This document shows positions 1-6,859 of a DNA stretch of 12,741 bases, one piece after another. The notes under the pieces are model-generated. The model searched no databases and was not told the origin of the DNA. It was given only the letters and a program-made list of their open reading frames with translations. How positions within the stretch are numbered: position 1 is the first letter of the stretch; each line of letters opens with the position of its first letter. Origin of the DNA: Firmicutes bacterium UBA2530 (GTDB taxonomy: Bacteria; Bacillota; Clostridia; Tissierellales; Sedimentibacteraceae); contig DDNC01000016.1 in the NCBI GenBank assembly GCA_002340985.1, forward strand, positions 50,177-62,917, given 5' to 3'. Position numbers and translations under genes: made by a program.

Positions 1-621
1 TTCCTCCACCCCCCTTTCGTATGTTTTCACAATTGCAGTGCTGTCATTTATAACTTCAAAAAAGTTCACATTCGCTCCCTTTGGAAAGCCTTCATAATAT
101 CTGATTTTCTTACCTAAATTAAATATTGTTTCTTCGTCTGAATTCTGTAAGTCAAGTTTGACCACAGCATGCGGCAATCCCGGTTTTCCCAGCTCTATAT
201 AAGCGCATTCATATTTTTGCATGTCTATTTCTATATCATTATTCAGATTAATTACCTCAGGTTTATTGAGAAGTACCTTTACCTGTCTTCCTTCAAGAAC
301 TTCTGAGATTACTATTCCCGCACCTGTCTCAAAACGCATCTTCCTGCCTGCTACATTGTTTATGAACGCATAACGAGAAATACATCTTGCTCCGTTTCCG
401 CACATTTCTCCGACACTTCCGTCTTTATTAAAGAATCTCATCTTGAAATCTGCATCACCATCCGGAAAATCTACAGCCATCAATCCGTCCGCACCTATGG
501 AAATCCTTCTGCTGCACAGCCTTTTTGCTATGGCAGATAGTTTTTTATCAGAAAGCTTGAGCTCCATATTGTTTATTATAATAAAATCGTTGCCTGCCCC
601 TTGCATTTTTGTAAAATACAT
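1..621 (-). CDS. dapF: Diaminopimelate epimerase, 3' end missing
   Basis: Interconverts LL- and meso-2,6-diaminopimelate in the cytoplasm, feeding lysine synthesis and peptidoglycan. The first 207 residues are in the window; family members are about 275-285 residues. The N-terminus MYFTKMQGAGNDFI is typical. The motif MCGNGARC at residues 73-80 carries the first catalytic cysteine (Cys74). The window stops at the conserved YERGV segment, just before the expected second catalytic cysteine (ACGTG motif), so that residue cannot be checked. The ATG at 621 is preceded by AGGAGGT at good spacing. It starts only 12 nt after the lysA stop codon, so the two are co-transcribed from the sigma-54-type promoter upstream of lysA. 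Identification is by recognised family motifs. Confidence 0.95.
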   Translation of the reverse strand, partial: MYFTKMQGAGNDFIIINNMELKLSDKKLSAIAKRLCSRRISIGADGLMAVDFPDGDADFKMRFFNKDGSVGEMCGNGARCISRYAFINNVAGRKMRFETGAGIVISEVLEGRQVKVLLNKPEVINLNNDIEIDMQKYECAYIELGKPGLPHAVVKLDLQNSDEETIFNLGKKIRYYEGFPKGANVNFFEVINDSTAIVKTYERGVEE

Positions 622-633
622 AAAATCCACCTC

Positions 634-1932
634 CTATAACAATGACGCCGGAATAACTTCATTTGCAATCATGTGTTCAAAAGACTGTCTTTTTACTATT
701 ATTTCCGATTTTCCTTCTTTTACAAGCACTACTGCCGGCAAAGGATTTTTATTGTAGTTGCTTGCCATTGAGTATCCATATGCGCCTGTTGAGAATATTG
801 CAAATATATCTCCTCTTTCAGGCCTGGCGACCTTAATATCTTTTATAAGCACATCTCCGGATTCACAACACTTTCCGCATATTGTAACGACCTCTGTCTT
901 TAGCATTTCAGCCTTGTTGGCAATAACACCGTCATACTTAGCCTGATAAAGAGCAGGTCTTATATTGTCCGTCATTCCCCCGTCCACTGATGCATATTTT
1001 CTTATTCCCTTTATATCTTTTACGGTTCCTAATGTGTACAATGTTATTCCTGCTTCTCCCACGATGCTTCTGCCCGGTTCTATCACTATTTCCGGCCTCA
1101 TTATACCCATTTCTTTCGAAAATTCTTCAATACGTTCCATAATGGGGTCAAGGAAGTAAGCATATGGTTTCTTTGTATCAGAGTCTGTATAATTTATACC
1201 AAATCCTCCACCCACATTTAGTTCAGGTGTTACATAATTATATTTCTCTTTTGTATCTTTTATTAATTTTAATGCAATATCTAATGCTTTTAAATGAGAT
1301 TCATTGTCATGAAGCTGTGAACCAACATGAAAATGGAAGCCCATGAAATTTATATAATCAGAATTTATTGCTTGCTCTATTGCAGGAAAAATAACATCAT
1401 CGTCCAATGGTATTCCAAACTTTGAATCCTTCTTGCCTGTAACTATATAATCATGTGAATCACTTTTGACACCCGGAGTTATTCTGTAAAGTATGTTTGA
1501 TTTTTTACCATTATCTCTGCATATTTTTTCCAACAAGCTCAACTCATCCAGACCGTCAACTATTATTCTTCCTATTCCGTAATCCACAGCCAGTTTCAAT
1601 TCTTCAACAGACTTATTGTTTCCGTTTAATTCAATTTTTTCGGCAGGAAATCCCGCTTTGATTGCAGTGAATAATTCTCCTCCGGATACTACATCTATGC
1701 AAAGCCCTTCTCTTTCGATAATTTTGCATATTGAAAGATTTAAAAACGCCTTAGCCGCATATGCTGCCCTCGTTCTTTCATATTTCTTTAAAAATGAATT
1801 TCTTATTTCACCGCATTTTTCCACAATTGCTGTCTCACTTAACACATAGAGAGGTGTTCCGTATTTCTCAGCTAAGTCCACAGTATTGCATCCATCAAAA
1901 AATAAAGTGTTATCTTTTATTTCCTTTTCCAT
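634..1932 (-). CDS. lysA: Diaminopimelate decarboxylase
   Basis: PLP enzyme of fold type III that decarboxylates meso-diaminopimelate to L-lysine, the last step of lysine synthesis. It has 432 residues, normal for the family. Visible motifs are the PLP lysine in AYAAKAF (Lys61), HVGSQL (203-207 region with His202), the phosphate-binding GGGFG (241-245), EPGRS (285-289), CCESGDVL (355-362, active-site Cys of the partner subunit) and GAYGYSMAS (383-391). A TTG at 1947 is in frame, but the ATG at 1932 sits just after TTAGGAGG and is preferred (spacing is short, about 4 nt). dapF follows after 12 nt. A -24/-12 promoter lies about 60-75 nt upstream, and the predicted leader of roughly 50 nt is too short for a lysine riboswitch. 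A relative acting on D-lysine or D-ornithine is possible but less likely. Confidence 0.93.
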   Translation of the reverse strand: MEKEIKDNTLFFDGCNTVDLAEKYGTPLYVLSETAIVEKCGEIRNSFLKKYERTRAAYAAKAFLNLSICKIIEREGLCIDVVSGGELFTAIKAGFPAEKIELNGNNKSVEELKLAVDYGIGRIIVDGLDELSLLEKICRDNGKKSNILYRITPGVKSDSHDYIVTGKKDSKFGIPLDDDVIFPAIEQAINSDYINFMGFHFHVGSQLHDNESHLKALDIALKLIKDTKEKYNYVTPELNVGGGFGINYTDSDTKKPYAYFLDPIMERIEEFSKEMGIMRPEIVIEPGRSIVGEAGITLYTLGTVKDIKGIRKYASVDGGMTDNIRPALYQAKYDGVIANKAEMLKTEVVTICGKCCESGDVLIKDIKVARPERGDIFAIFSTGAYGYSMASNYNKNPLPAVVLVKEGKSEIIVKRQSFEHMIANEVIPASLL

Positions 1933-1990
1933 GATGCCTCCTAACAATTCATTGCTGCAATAAATTTTGTTTTATATCCTGTATATCTTT

Positions 1991-2008
1991 ATGCAATTAT
2001 TATGCCAA
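1991..2008 (-). promoter_or_regulatory. Sigma-54 (-24/-12) promoter of lysA-dapF
   Basis: Read on the minus strand this is TTGGCATAATAATTGCAT. It matches the sigma-54 consensus TTGGCAC-N5-TTGCW with one change (C to T at the last base of the -24 box). The invariant GG (2006-2005) and GC (1994-1993) are separated by exactly 10 bases. Transcription would start near 1981, about 49 nt before the lysA ATG. The match and spacing are seen directly; use by RNA polymerase-sigma-54 is inferred and supported by the adjacent sigma-54 activator gene. Confidence 0.75.
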
Positions 2009-2035
2009 ATGAAAAATGTAGAAATAGCATATTTC

Positions 2036-2064
2036 TTGACATACATTGAAAAAAGCTTTATACT
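2036..2064 (+). promoter_or_regulatory. Sigma-70/SigA-type promoter of the sigma-54 activator gene
   Basis: TTGACA at 2036-2041, a 17-base spacer, then TATACT at 2059-2064: perfect -35 and near-perfect -10 at ideal spacing. Transcription would start near 2071 and give an approximately 107-nt leader before the ATG at 2178. The -10 box is the left arm of an 11-bp inverted repeat, so a protein bound there could repress this promoter. Confidence 0.75.
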
Positions 2065-2119
2065 GCTTTTAATTTAAAATGCGGATAAATATTTATCCTC
2101 AATATAGGAAAGCAGTATA
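2059..2119. repeat. Nested inverted repeats, candidate activator-binding region
   Basis: Outer arms TATACTGCTTT (2059-2069) and AAAGCAGTATA (2109-2119) are perfect 11-bp inverted repeats. Between them GGATAAATATTTATCC (2083-2098) is a perfect 16-bp palindrome. A third pair, GCGGAT (2081-2086) and ATCCGC (2125-2130), overlaps both. The array is centred about 83 bp upstream of the lysA -24 box and covers the activator's own -10 and start site. This position suits an upstream activator sequence for lysA combined with autoregulation. An RNA fold in the activator leader is an alternative. Confidence 0.5.
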
Positions 2120-2177
2120 TACTAATCCGCTTCAAGGGAACTTATTTTATGTATTAGTATTACCATTAATATAAACC

Positions 2178-4265
2178 ATGGAAAGGATGATAGTTATCAA
2201 AAAAATAACTCTTATAACATTAACCAAAAGCGCACTTATGTTTTATGCGGAGCAAATCAAATCCCTTTTTGGTGACCTTGTAACAATTTATGTCTACAGT
2301 GTTTCGGAAAGCCCTTTAACCCACGTAGAAAAGGCCGACGCTTTTGTTGTCAGCACAGATGCATTCAACAGCATAAGCGACTATGAAAGGATTATTCCTC
2401 CTGATATTCCAAGAGTTGAAATTTCAGTGGATTTCACAAAAGAAAGCATAAAGACACTAATGGATATCAAGAAGGATACCTGTGCGTACCTCGTGAATTT
2501 CAGTGAAATAATGGCAAGAGAAAGCAATACTCGCCTGTCTCAGCTTGGTGTAAATCATATAAATTTCATACCATACTTCCCCGGAGCCAAGACAGTTGAA
2601 AATTGCAAGTTGGCAGTCACCATCGGCGAAATGAAATATGTCCCGCCGGGTACTGAAAAGGTAATCGACCTGGGACACCGTGTTCTGAGCTCTGGCACCA
2701 TAGTAGAACTCGCTCTGCGCTTAAGGCTTGATTATTTATTGGAAAGCGAAAAGTTCAAAGAATATTTTAACTCCATTGTTTCAAGCAATTACAGCTTTAA
2801 CCAGCTTTTCGGACGTTCTCTCAATATGGAAAGTCAGTTTGAAATATTGATGGAAATTATAGATGCAGGAATAATCGGTGTTAATGAAGATAATATTATT
2901 TTTGCATATAATTCAAAGGCCGTTGAAATTACAGGGTTAAGTAGGGAATTAGTAATTGACAGGGCTGCCGACTTGAATTTTCCTTTTTTACCCTTTGCAG
3001 AATGTAGGCTTACATCTAAAAAAATCACTAATAAGCTGGTGAAATTCCGTGGTATTGACATAAATTTTACCGTAGTTCCGGTAATAAGAGGAAATAAATA
3101 TATCGGTGCATTTGCAACCATTCAGAAGTTCACAGACGAAGAGTCAAAGCAGCACAATCTGCGAATGCAGCTCCTGAACAAGGGGCATAAGGCTAAATAT
3201 AACTTTTATGATATTATAGGTGAAAGCGATTCGATTAAAAGAGCCTGTACCATTGCTAAAAAAATGGCTAAAAACAACTCCGCTGTACTCATTACAGGTG
3301 AGAGCGGAACAGGAAAGGAGCTTTTTGCACACGCCATACATAATGAATCAAAACGTAGCATGTATCCCTTTATAGCCATAAATTGCGCCGCCATGCCTGA
3401 CAATCTTCTGGAAAGCGAGCTTTTCGGATATGAAGACGGCTCATTTACAGGTGCTAAAAAAGGCGGTAAGCTTGGACTGTTTGAGTTTGCCCATAAGGGC
3501 TCAATTTTTCTCGATGAAGTAGAGGGCATGAGTCCGGCACTGCAAATCAAGCTGCTTAGGGTTATTCAGGAAGGCGAGATTATGCGTGTGGGAGGTAATA
3601 AAATAATTAGTGTAGATGTCAGAATTATTGCGGCTTCAAACGAATCTTTGGAGAATCTCGTGGGGGACGGAACTTTCAGAAGTGATCTGTACTACAGGTT
3701 GAATACGCTGCCTATTGAAATTCCTCCCTTAAGAGAAAGACATGAAGATATTATGCTGTTGTTTGATAATATTAAAAATAAGCTGGGCGGACGCCTGGAA
3801 CTGTCTTCTCATGTAAAGGATGCCTTTATGTCTCACAGTTGGAACGGTAATGTTCGTGAGCTGCATAATTATGTTGAATATCTCACATATTTAGACAAAG
3901 AATATATAGAATATGATGACTTGCCCTCAAGCTTCCACAAAGGGCTGTCTTCTTCCAAAATCAATGAAAGCGCAAATGATTTAGACATAAATCTTCTGAA
4001 AAAACTGGCAGGAAACAGAATGGATGATTATATTTTTGTGCTTAAAACACTTTATGACGGATATATTAACCGACAAAATGTCGGAAGGCTTTCCATCGCT
4101 GAAAAAGCTCAATCCTCAGGCAACTATCTCACTCAGCAGGAGGTCAGAAATATATTGTGTGACTTAAACAGTCTGGGATTAATTAAAATGTCGACAGGCA
4201 GAGGTGGCAGCAAAATAAATGAAAAAGGAATTAAAACATATAATAGTTTAAAATCAATTGGTTAA
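2178..4265 (+). CDS. Sigma-54-dependent transcriptional activator (PAS, AAA+, winged-helix-like C-terminus)
   Basis: Bacterial enhancer-binding protein of 695 residues that uses ATP to open sigma-54 promoters. Residues 1-215 form a sensory domain I do not recognise; it has alternating beta/alpha character, loosely like PrpR-type N-domains. Residues 218-315 look like a PAS domain. The AAA+ core (about 343-590) has Walker A GESGTGKE (374-381), the sigma-54-contacting loop GSFTGA (421-426, Ser replacing the usual Ala), Walker B GSIFLDE (441-447), the arginine-finger region FRSDLYYRL (500-508) and WNGNVREL (555-562). The C-terminus (about 603-690) is not a Fis-type helix-turn-helix; QQEVRNILCDLNSLGLI followed by GRGGS resembles a winged helix. 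The ATG at 2178 has no clear Shine-Dalgarno; AAAGGA lies just inside the gene, so the true start may be a few codons later. Likely targets are lysA-dapF and the patB-like gene on either side, both with -24/-12 promoters. Confidence 0.93.
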   Translation: MERMIVIKKITLITLTKSALMFYAEQIKSLFGDLVTIYVYSVSESPLTHVEKADAFVVSTDAFNSISDYERIIPPDIPRVEISVDFTKESIKTLMDIKKDTCAYLVNFSEIMARESNTRLSQLGVNHINFIPYFPGAKTVENCKLAVTIGEMKYVPPGTEKVIDLGHRVLSSGTIVELALRLRLDYLLESEKFKEYFNSIVSSNYSFNQLFGRSLNMESQFEILMEIIDAGIIGVNEDNIIFAYNSKAVEITGLSRELVIDRAADLNFPFLPFAECRLTSKKITNKLVKFRGIDINFTVVPVIRGNKYIGAFATIQKFTDEESKQHNLRMQLLNKGHKAKYNFYDIIGESDSIKRACTIAKKMAKNNSAVLITGESGTGKELFAHAIHNESKRSMYPFIAINCAAMPDNLLESELFGYEDGSFTGAKKGGKLGLFEFAHKGSIFLDEVEGMSPALQIKLLRVIQEGEIMRVGGNKIISVDVRIIAASNESLENLVGDGTFRSDLYYRLNTLPIEIPPLRERHEDIMLLFDNIKNKLGGRLELSSHVKDAFMSHSWNGNVRELHNYVEYLTYLDKEYIEYDDLPSSFHKGLSSSKINESANDLDINLLKKLAGNRMDDYIFVLKTLYDGYINRQNVGRLSIAEKAQSSGNYLTQQEVRNILCDLNSLGLIKMSTGRGGSKINEKGIKTYNSLKSIG

Positions 4266-4294
4266 AGTTATGCTTATTTTCACCAATTGATTTT
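4250..4294. repeat. 13-bp inverted repeat at the end of the activator gene, upstream of the patB-like gene
   Basis: AAAATCAATTGGT (4250-4262) and ACCAATTGATTTT (4282-4294) are perfect inverted repeats with a 19-nt loop. The left arm covers the last codons of the activator and its TAA (4263-4265) begins the loop. The centre is about 93 bp upstream of the patB-like gene's -24 box, which fits an upstream activator site. The stem is AT-rich and followed only by a mixed T-rich stretch, so a weak terminator is the alternative. It shares no obvious sequence with the repeats upstream of lysA. Confidence 0.45.
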
Positions 4295-4362
4295 GATTCT
4301 CTTATGAATATTATCTATATCTTTCTTTTCTTTATATATGGTATACTTTGTAACAAAATAAC

Positions 4363-4379
4363 TTGGCATGATTTATGCA
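4363..4379 (+). promoter_or_regulatory. Sigma-54 (-24/-12) promoter of the patB-like gene
   Basis: TTGGCATGATTTATGCA matches TTGGCAC-N5-TTGCW with two changes. GG (4365-4366) and GC (4377-4378) are separated by exactly 10 bases. The -24 half, TTGGCAT, is identical to that of the lysA promoter. The start site would be near 4390, about 25 nt before the ATG, with GAAAGGAAAA as the ribosome site in between. A TATACT at 4342-4347 has no good -35 and is not needed to explain expression. Confidence 0.72.
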
Positions 4380-4414
4380 TGATATATTTCAAAATAATTT
4401 GAAAGGAAAATGAA

Positions 4415-5590
4415 ATGAAATATAATTTTGATAAGATAGTTGACAGAAATAATACACATGCTGTCAAATATGATGAAAGAGTTAAAAACTTCGGTACAGA
4501 TGATGTAATACCCTTATGGATTGCAGATATGGATTTTGAAACGGCGCAGCCTGTAAAGGATGCAGTAATGAAAAGAGCTGCACATGGAATTTATGGTTAT
4601 GTTTCCAAGCCCGATTCTTATTTCCAGGCTTTTTGTGAGTGGCAAAAAAAGAGAAACAATTGGGATGTTGACCGTGAGCTTGTGAGCTTCAACCCCGGAG
4701 TTGTACCTTCTCTTTCAGCAATTGTAAAGGAATTTACATCTGACGGTGATAAAGTCTTGATTCAGACCCCGGTGTACCCTGAATTCTATGAAGTTGTGGA
4801 AGCATGGGACAGGACTGTTATAGACAATCAATTGATTGAAAATAACGGAGTATATTCAATGGATTTTGAAGATTTTGAAGAAAAGCTGAAGCAAGGACCA
4901 AGACTGTTCATTTTCTGCAATCCGCAAAATCCGGTTGGCAAGGTATGGAGCATGGACGAGCTTAGAAAAATAACTGACTTATGCCTTAAATATAATGTGC
5001 TCATAGCGTCCGACGAAATACACGCAGACTTAATGCTATGGAATAATAAGCATATTCCCACCGCATCGATTTCTAAGGCGGTAAGTGATATCACAATTAC
5101 TTGTACCTCCTGTTCAAAGACATTTAACCTTGCCGGGCTGCAGGCATCATTCGCGGTCTTCCCGGATAAAAAGTCTAAAGAACGTTTTGATAAATTCTGG
5201 GCAAATTTAGAAATTCACCGCAACAACTGTTTCAGCTTAGTAGCTCTTGAAGCTGCATACAGAGAAGGTGAAGAATGGCTGGAGCAGCTCATACCATATA
5301 TTGAAGGCAACATGGAATATGTTATAGAATATTGTAAAAATCACATTCCTCAAATAAAAATATCCAAGCCTGAAAGTACATATCTTTTGTGGATGGATTG
5401 CCGAGGCCTCGGCTTGAACAATGATGAATTGAAAAGCTTTATGGTTAATAAAGCACACTTGGGCCTTAATCCCGGACATAAATTCTCCCGAAGCCTGTCG
5501 GGCTATATGCGTATGAACGTTGCATGCCCTCGTTCCGTATTGGAAAAGGCTATGAATCAGTTAGAATCAGCTGTCAATAGTTTAAACTAA
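4415..5590 (+). CDS. MalY/PatB-family PLP-dependent C-S lyase / aminotransferase
   Basis: Fold type I PLP enzyme of 391 residues, the usual length. Family members cleave cystathionine or cysteine conjugates to a thiol, pyruvate and ammonia, or act as aminotransferases. Motifs: IPLWIADMDF (32-41), NPQNPVGKVW (169-178, cofactor-contacting Asn), ASDEIHADL (198-206, Asp200 for the pyridine nitrogen), SCSKTFNLAGLQ with the PLP lysine at Lys235, and the substrate carboxylate arginine in YMRMNVACPR (Arg366). The ATG follows AAGGAAAATGAA. It stands alone as a transcription unit between a -24/-12 promoter and a hairpin terminator, directly downstream of the sigma-54 activator, which probably controls it. 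Substrate is not visible from sequence: beta-cystathionase (methionine route) and cysteine desulfhydrase are the leading options, and transamination of an amino acid cannot be excluded. Confidence 0.9.
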   Translation: MKYNFDKIVDRNNTHAVKYDERVKNFGTDDVIPLWIADMDFETAQPVKDAVMKRAAHGIYGYVSKPDSYFQAFCEWQKKRNNWDVDRELVSFNPGVVPSLSAIVKEFTSDGDKVLIQTPVYPEFYEVVEAWDRTVIDNQLIENNGVYSMDFEDFEEKLKQGPRLFIFCNPQNPVGKVWSMDELRKITDLCLKYNVLIASDEIHADLMLWNNKHIPTASISKAVSDITITCTSCSKTFNLAGLQASFAVFPDKKSKERFDKFWANLEIHRNNCFSLVALEAAYREGEEWLEQLIPYIEGNMEYVIEYCKNHIPQIKISKPESTYLLWMDCRGLGLNNDELKSFMVNKAHLGLNPGHKFSRSLSGYMRMNVACPRSVLEKAMNQLESAVNSLN

Positions 5591-5595
5591 GTAAA

Positions 5596-5634
5596 CAGAG
5601 CAAGCTGGTAATACCAACTTGCTCTGCTTTTATA
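5596..5634. terminator. Bidirectional intrinsic terminator between the patB-like gene and the thiolase gene
   Basis: Stem arms 5596-5608 (CAGAGCAAGCTGG) and 5614-5626 (CCAACTTGCTCTG) pair over 13 positions with one C-A mismatch on the plus strand (a G-U wobble on the minus strand) and a 5-nt loop. On the plus strand it is followed by CTTTTAT, so it best terminates the patB-like gene. The thiolase stop codon (5632-5630) lies just outside the stem, and the minus-strand T tract is weak. Confidence 0.75.
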
Positions 5635-6808
5635 ATAATTCCAGAACTGTAGCTATTGCTGGGCCACCTCCAACACAAAGAGATGCTACACCATACCTCT
5701 CTTTTCTTCTTTGAAGTTCATAAATTAATGATACAATTATTCTGGCTGCACTGCATCCTACAGGGTGCCCCAACCCTATTCCTGATCCATTTGCATTAAC
5801 TTGATTCATTGGTAATTTTAAAATCTTATTCACTGCTAAAAATTGAGCTGCAAAAGCTTCATTAATTTCATAATATCCAATATCCTCAGCCTTCAAGCCA
5901 GCACTATTTATCGCTTTTGGAACAGCATATGCCGGACCAATTCCCATTAGTTCAGGCTCAACACCGTAGTTATCAGTTGCCAGTATTTTAACCAATGGCT
6001 TAACTCCCAGTTCCATAGCTTTTTCATATGACATAAGAACTAATGCCGCTGCCCCATCATTTATACCAGATGAATTGCCGGCGGTTACTGTTCCTTCCTT
6101 TTTAAAAGCAGGTTTCATTTTCGATAGTTGTTCTATTGTTGTATTTGACCTTGGGTGCTCGTCTCTGTCAACTATTTTATATGAGCCTTTTGCCGGTACT
6201 GATATAGGCACTATTTCATCCTTGAATGCATTTGATTCAATTGCTTCACATGCCCTCATATGGCTTAAATATGCAAGTTCATCCTGCTCCTCACGACTAA
6301 TGTCATATAGCTCTGCCAGATTCTCTGCGGTCATTCCCATGTGATAATCCATCATTGCACAGATTAGCCCATCATTAAGCATTGTATCCTGGATTAATCC
6401 ATCACCCATTCGTTGCCCCTGTCTGACAGCATTAATTATATATGGCGCTTGAGACATGCTTTCTACGCCTACAGCTACCCCAACATCTGATTTGCCTAGC
6501 ATAATTGACTGATATACCAGCTCTAATGCCTTCATTCCTGAGCCGCACTGCTGGTCGATAGTATAGGCGAATCCTTCCGCCGGCATCTTGCACTTAACTT
6601 GTATTTGTCGTGCCGGATTTCCCTTAGCGCCCGCCTTATATATCATTCCACAAGCGACCTCATTTACTATGCTTGGTTCAATATTAGCCTGTCTTAAAGC
6701 TGCCTCTACGACTGCAGCTCCAAGGTCAACTGCTTTAACATCCTTCAAAGCTCCTAAAAAATCTCCTATTGGCGACCTTTTAGCGCCTACAATTACTACT
6801 TCTCTCAT
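5630..6808 (-). CDS. Thiolase, acetyl-CoA C-acetyltransferase type
   Basis: Condenses or cleaves 3-ketoacyl-CoA with CoA, typically acetoacetyl-CoA to two acetyl-CoA. It has 392 residues, as in clostridial ThlA/AtoB. The nucleophile is Cys88 in QQCGSGMKALE, the catalytic His348 is in GLGHPVGCSAAR, and the general base Cys378 is in CVGGGPA. NEAFAAQ is also conserved. Spacing of the three catalytic residues is canonical. The last motif reads CxGGGxA rather than the usual CxGGGxG, and GLGHPVGCSAAR replaces ALGHPIGASGAR, so this is a distinct subfamily and may prefer another acyl chain. The ATG at 6808 follows AAGGAG. It is the last gene of the cupin-aldolase-flavoprotein-thiolase operon, 51 nt after the flavoprotein gene, so it probably finishes a breakdown pathway at acetyl-CoA. 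Confidence 0.92.
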   Translation of the reverse strand: MREVVIVGAKRSPIGDFLGALKDVKAVDLGAAVVEAALRQANIEPSIVNEVACGMIYKAGAKGNPARQIQVKCKMPAEGFAYTIDQQCGSGMKALELVYQSIMLGKSDVGVAVGVESMSQAPYIINAVRQGQRMGDGLIQDTMLNDGLICAMMDYHMGMTAENLAELYDISREEQDELAYLSHMRACEAIESNAFKDEIVPISVPAKGSYKIVDRDEHPRSNTTIEQLSKMKPAFKKEGTVTAGNSSGINDGAAALVLMSYEKAMELGVKPLVKILATDNYGVEPELMGIGPAYAVPKAINSAGLKAEDIGYYEINEAFAAQFLAVNKILKLPMNQVNANGSGIGLGHPVGCSAARIIVSLIYELQRRKERYGVASLCVGGGPAIATVLELL

Positions 6809-6859
6809 ACTAATTTTCTCCTTGTATGTTTCTAACTCTAATCAAGTTGACTATCTTCA

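Noticed and set aside
443..757. Plus-strand open frame of 104 codons across the dapF-lysA junction
   Set aside because: Antisense to two clearly conserved genes, with no ribosome site and no family resemblance.
1933..2177. Lysine riboswitch upstream of lysA
   Set aside because: The expected L-box conserved elements were not recognised and the predicted leader is too short.
4342..4347. TATACT as a sigma-70 -10 box for the patB-like gene
   Set aside because: There is no acceptable -35 at the proper distance, and the -24/-12 element explains expression better.
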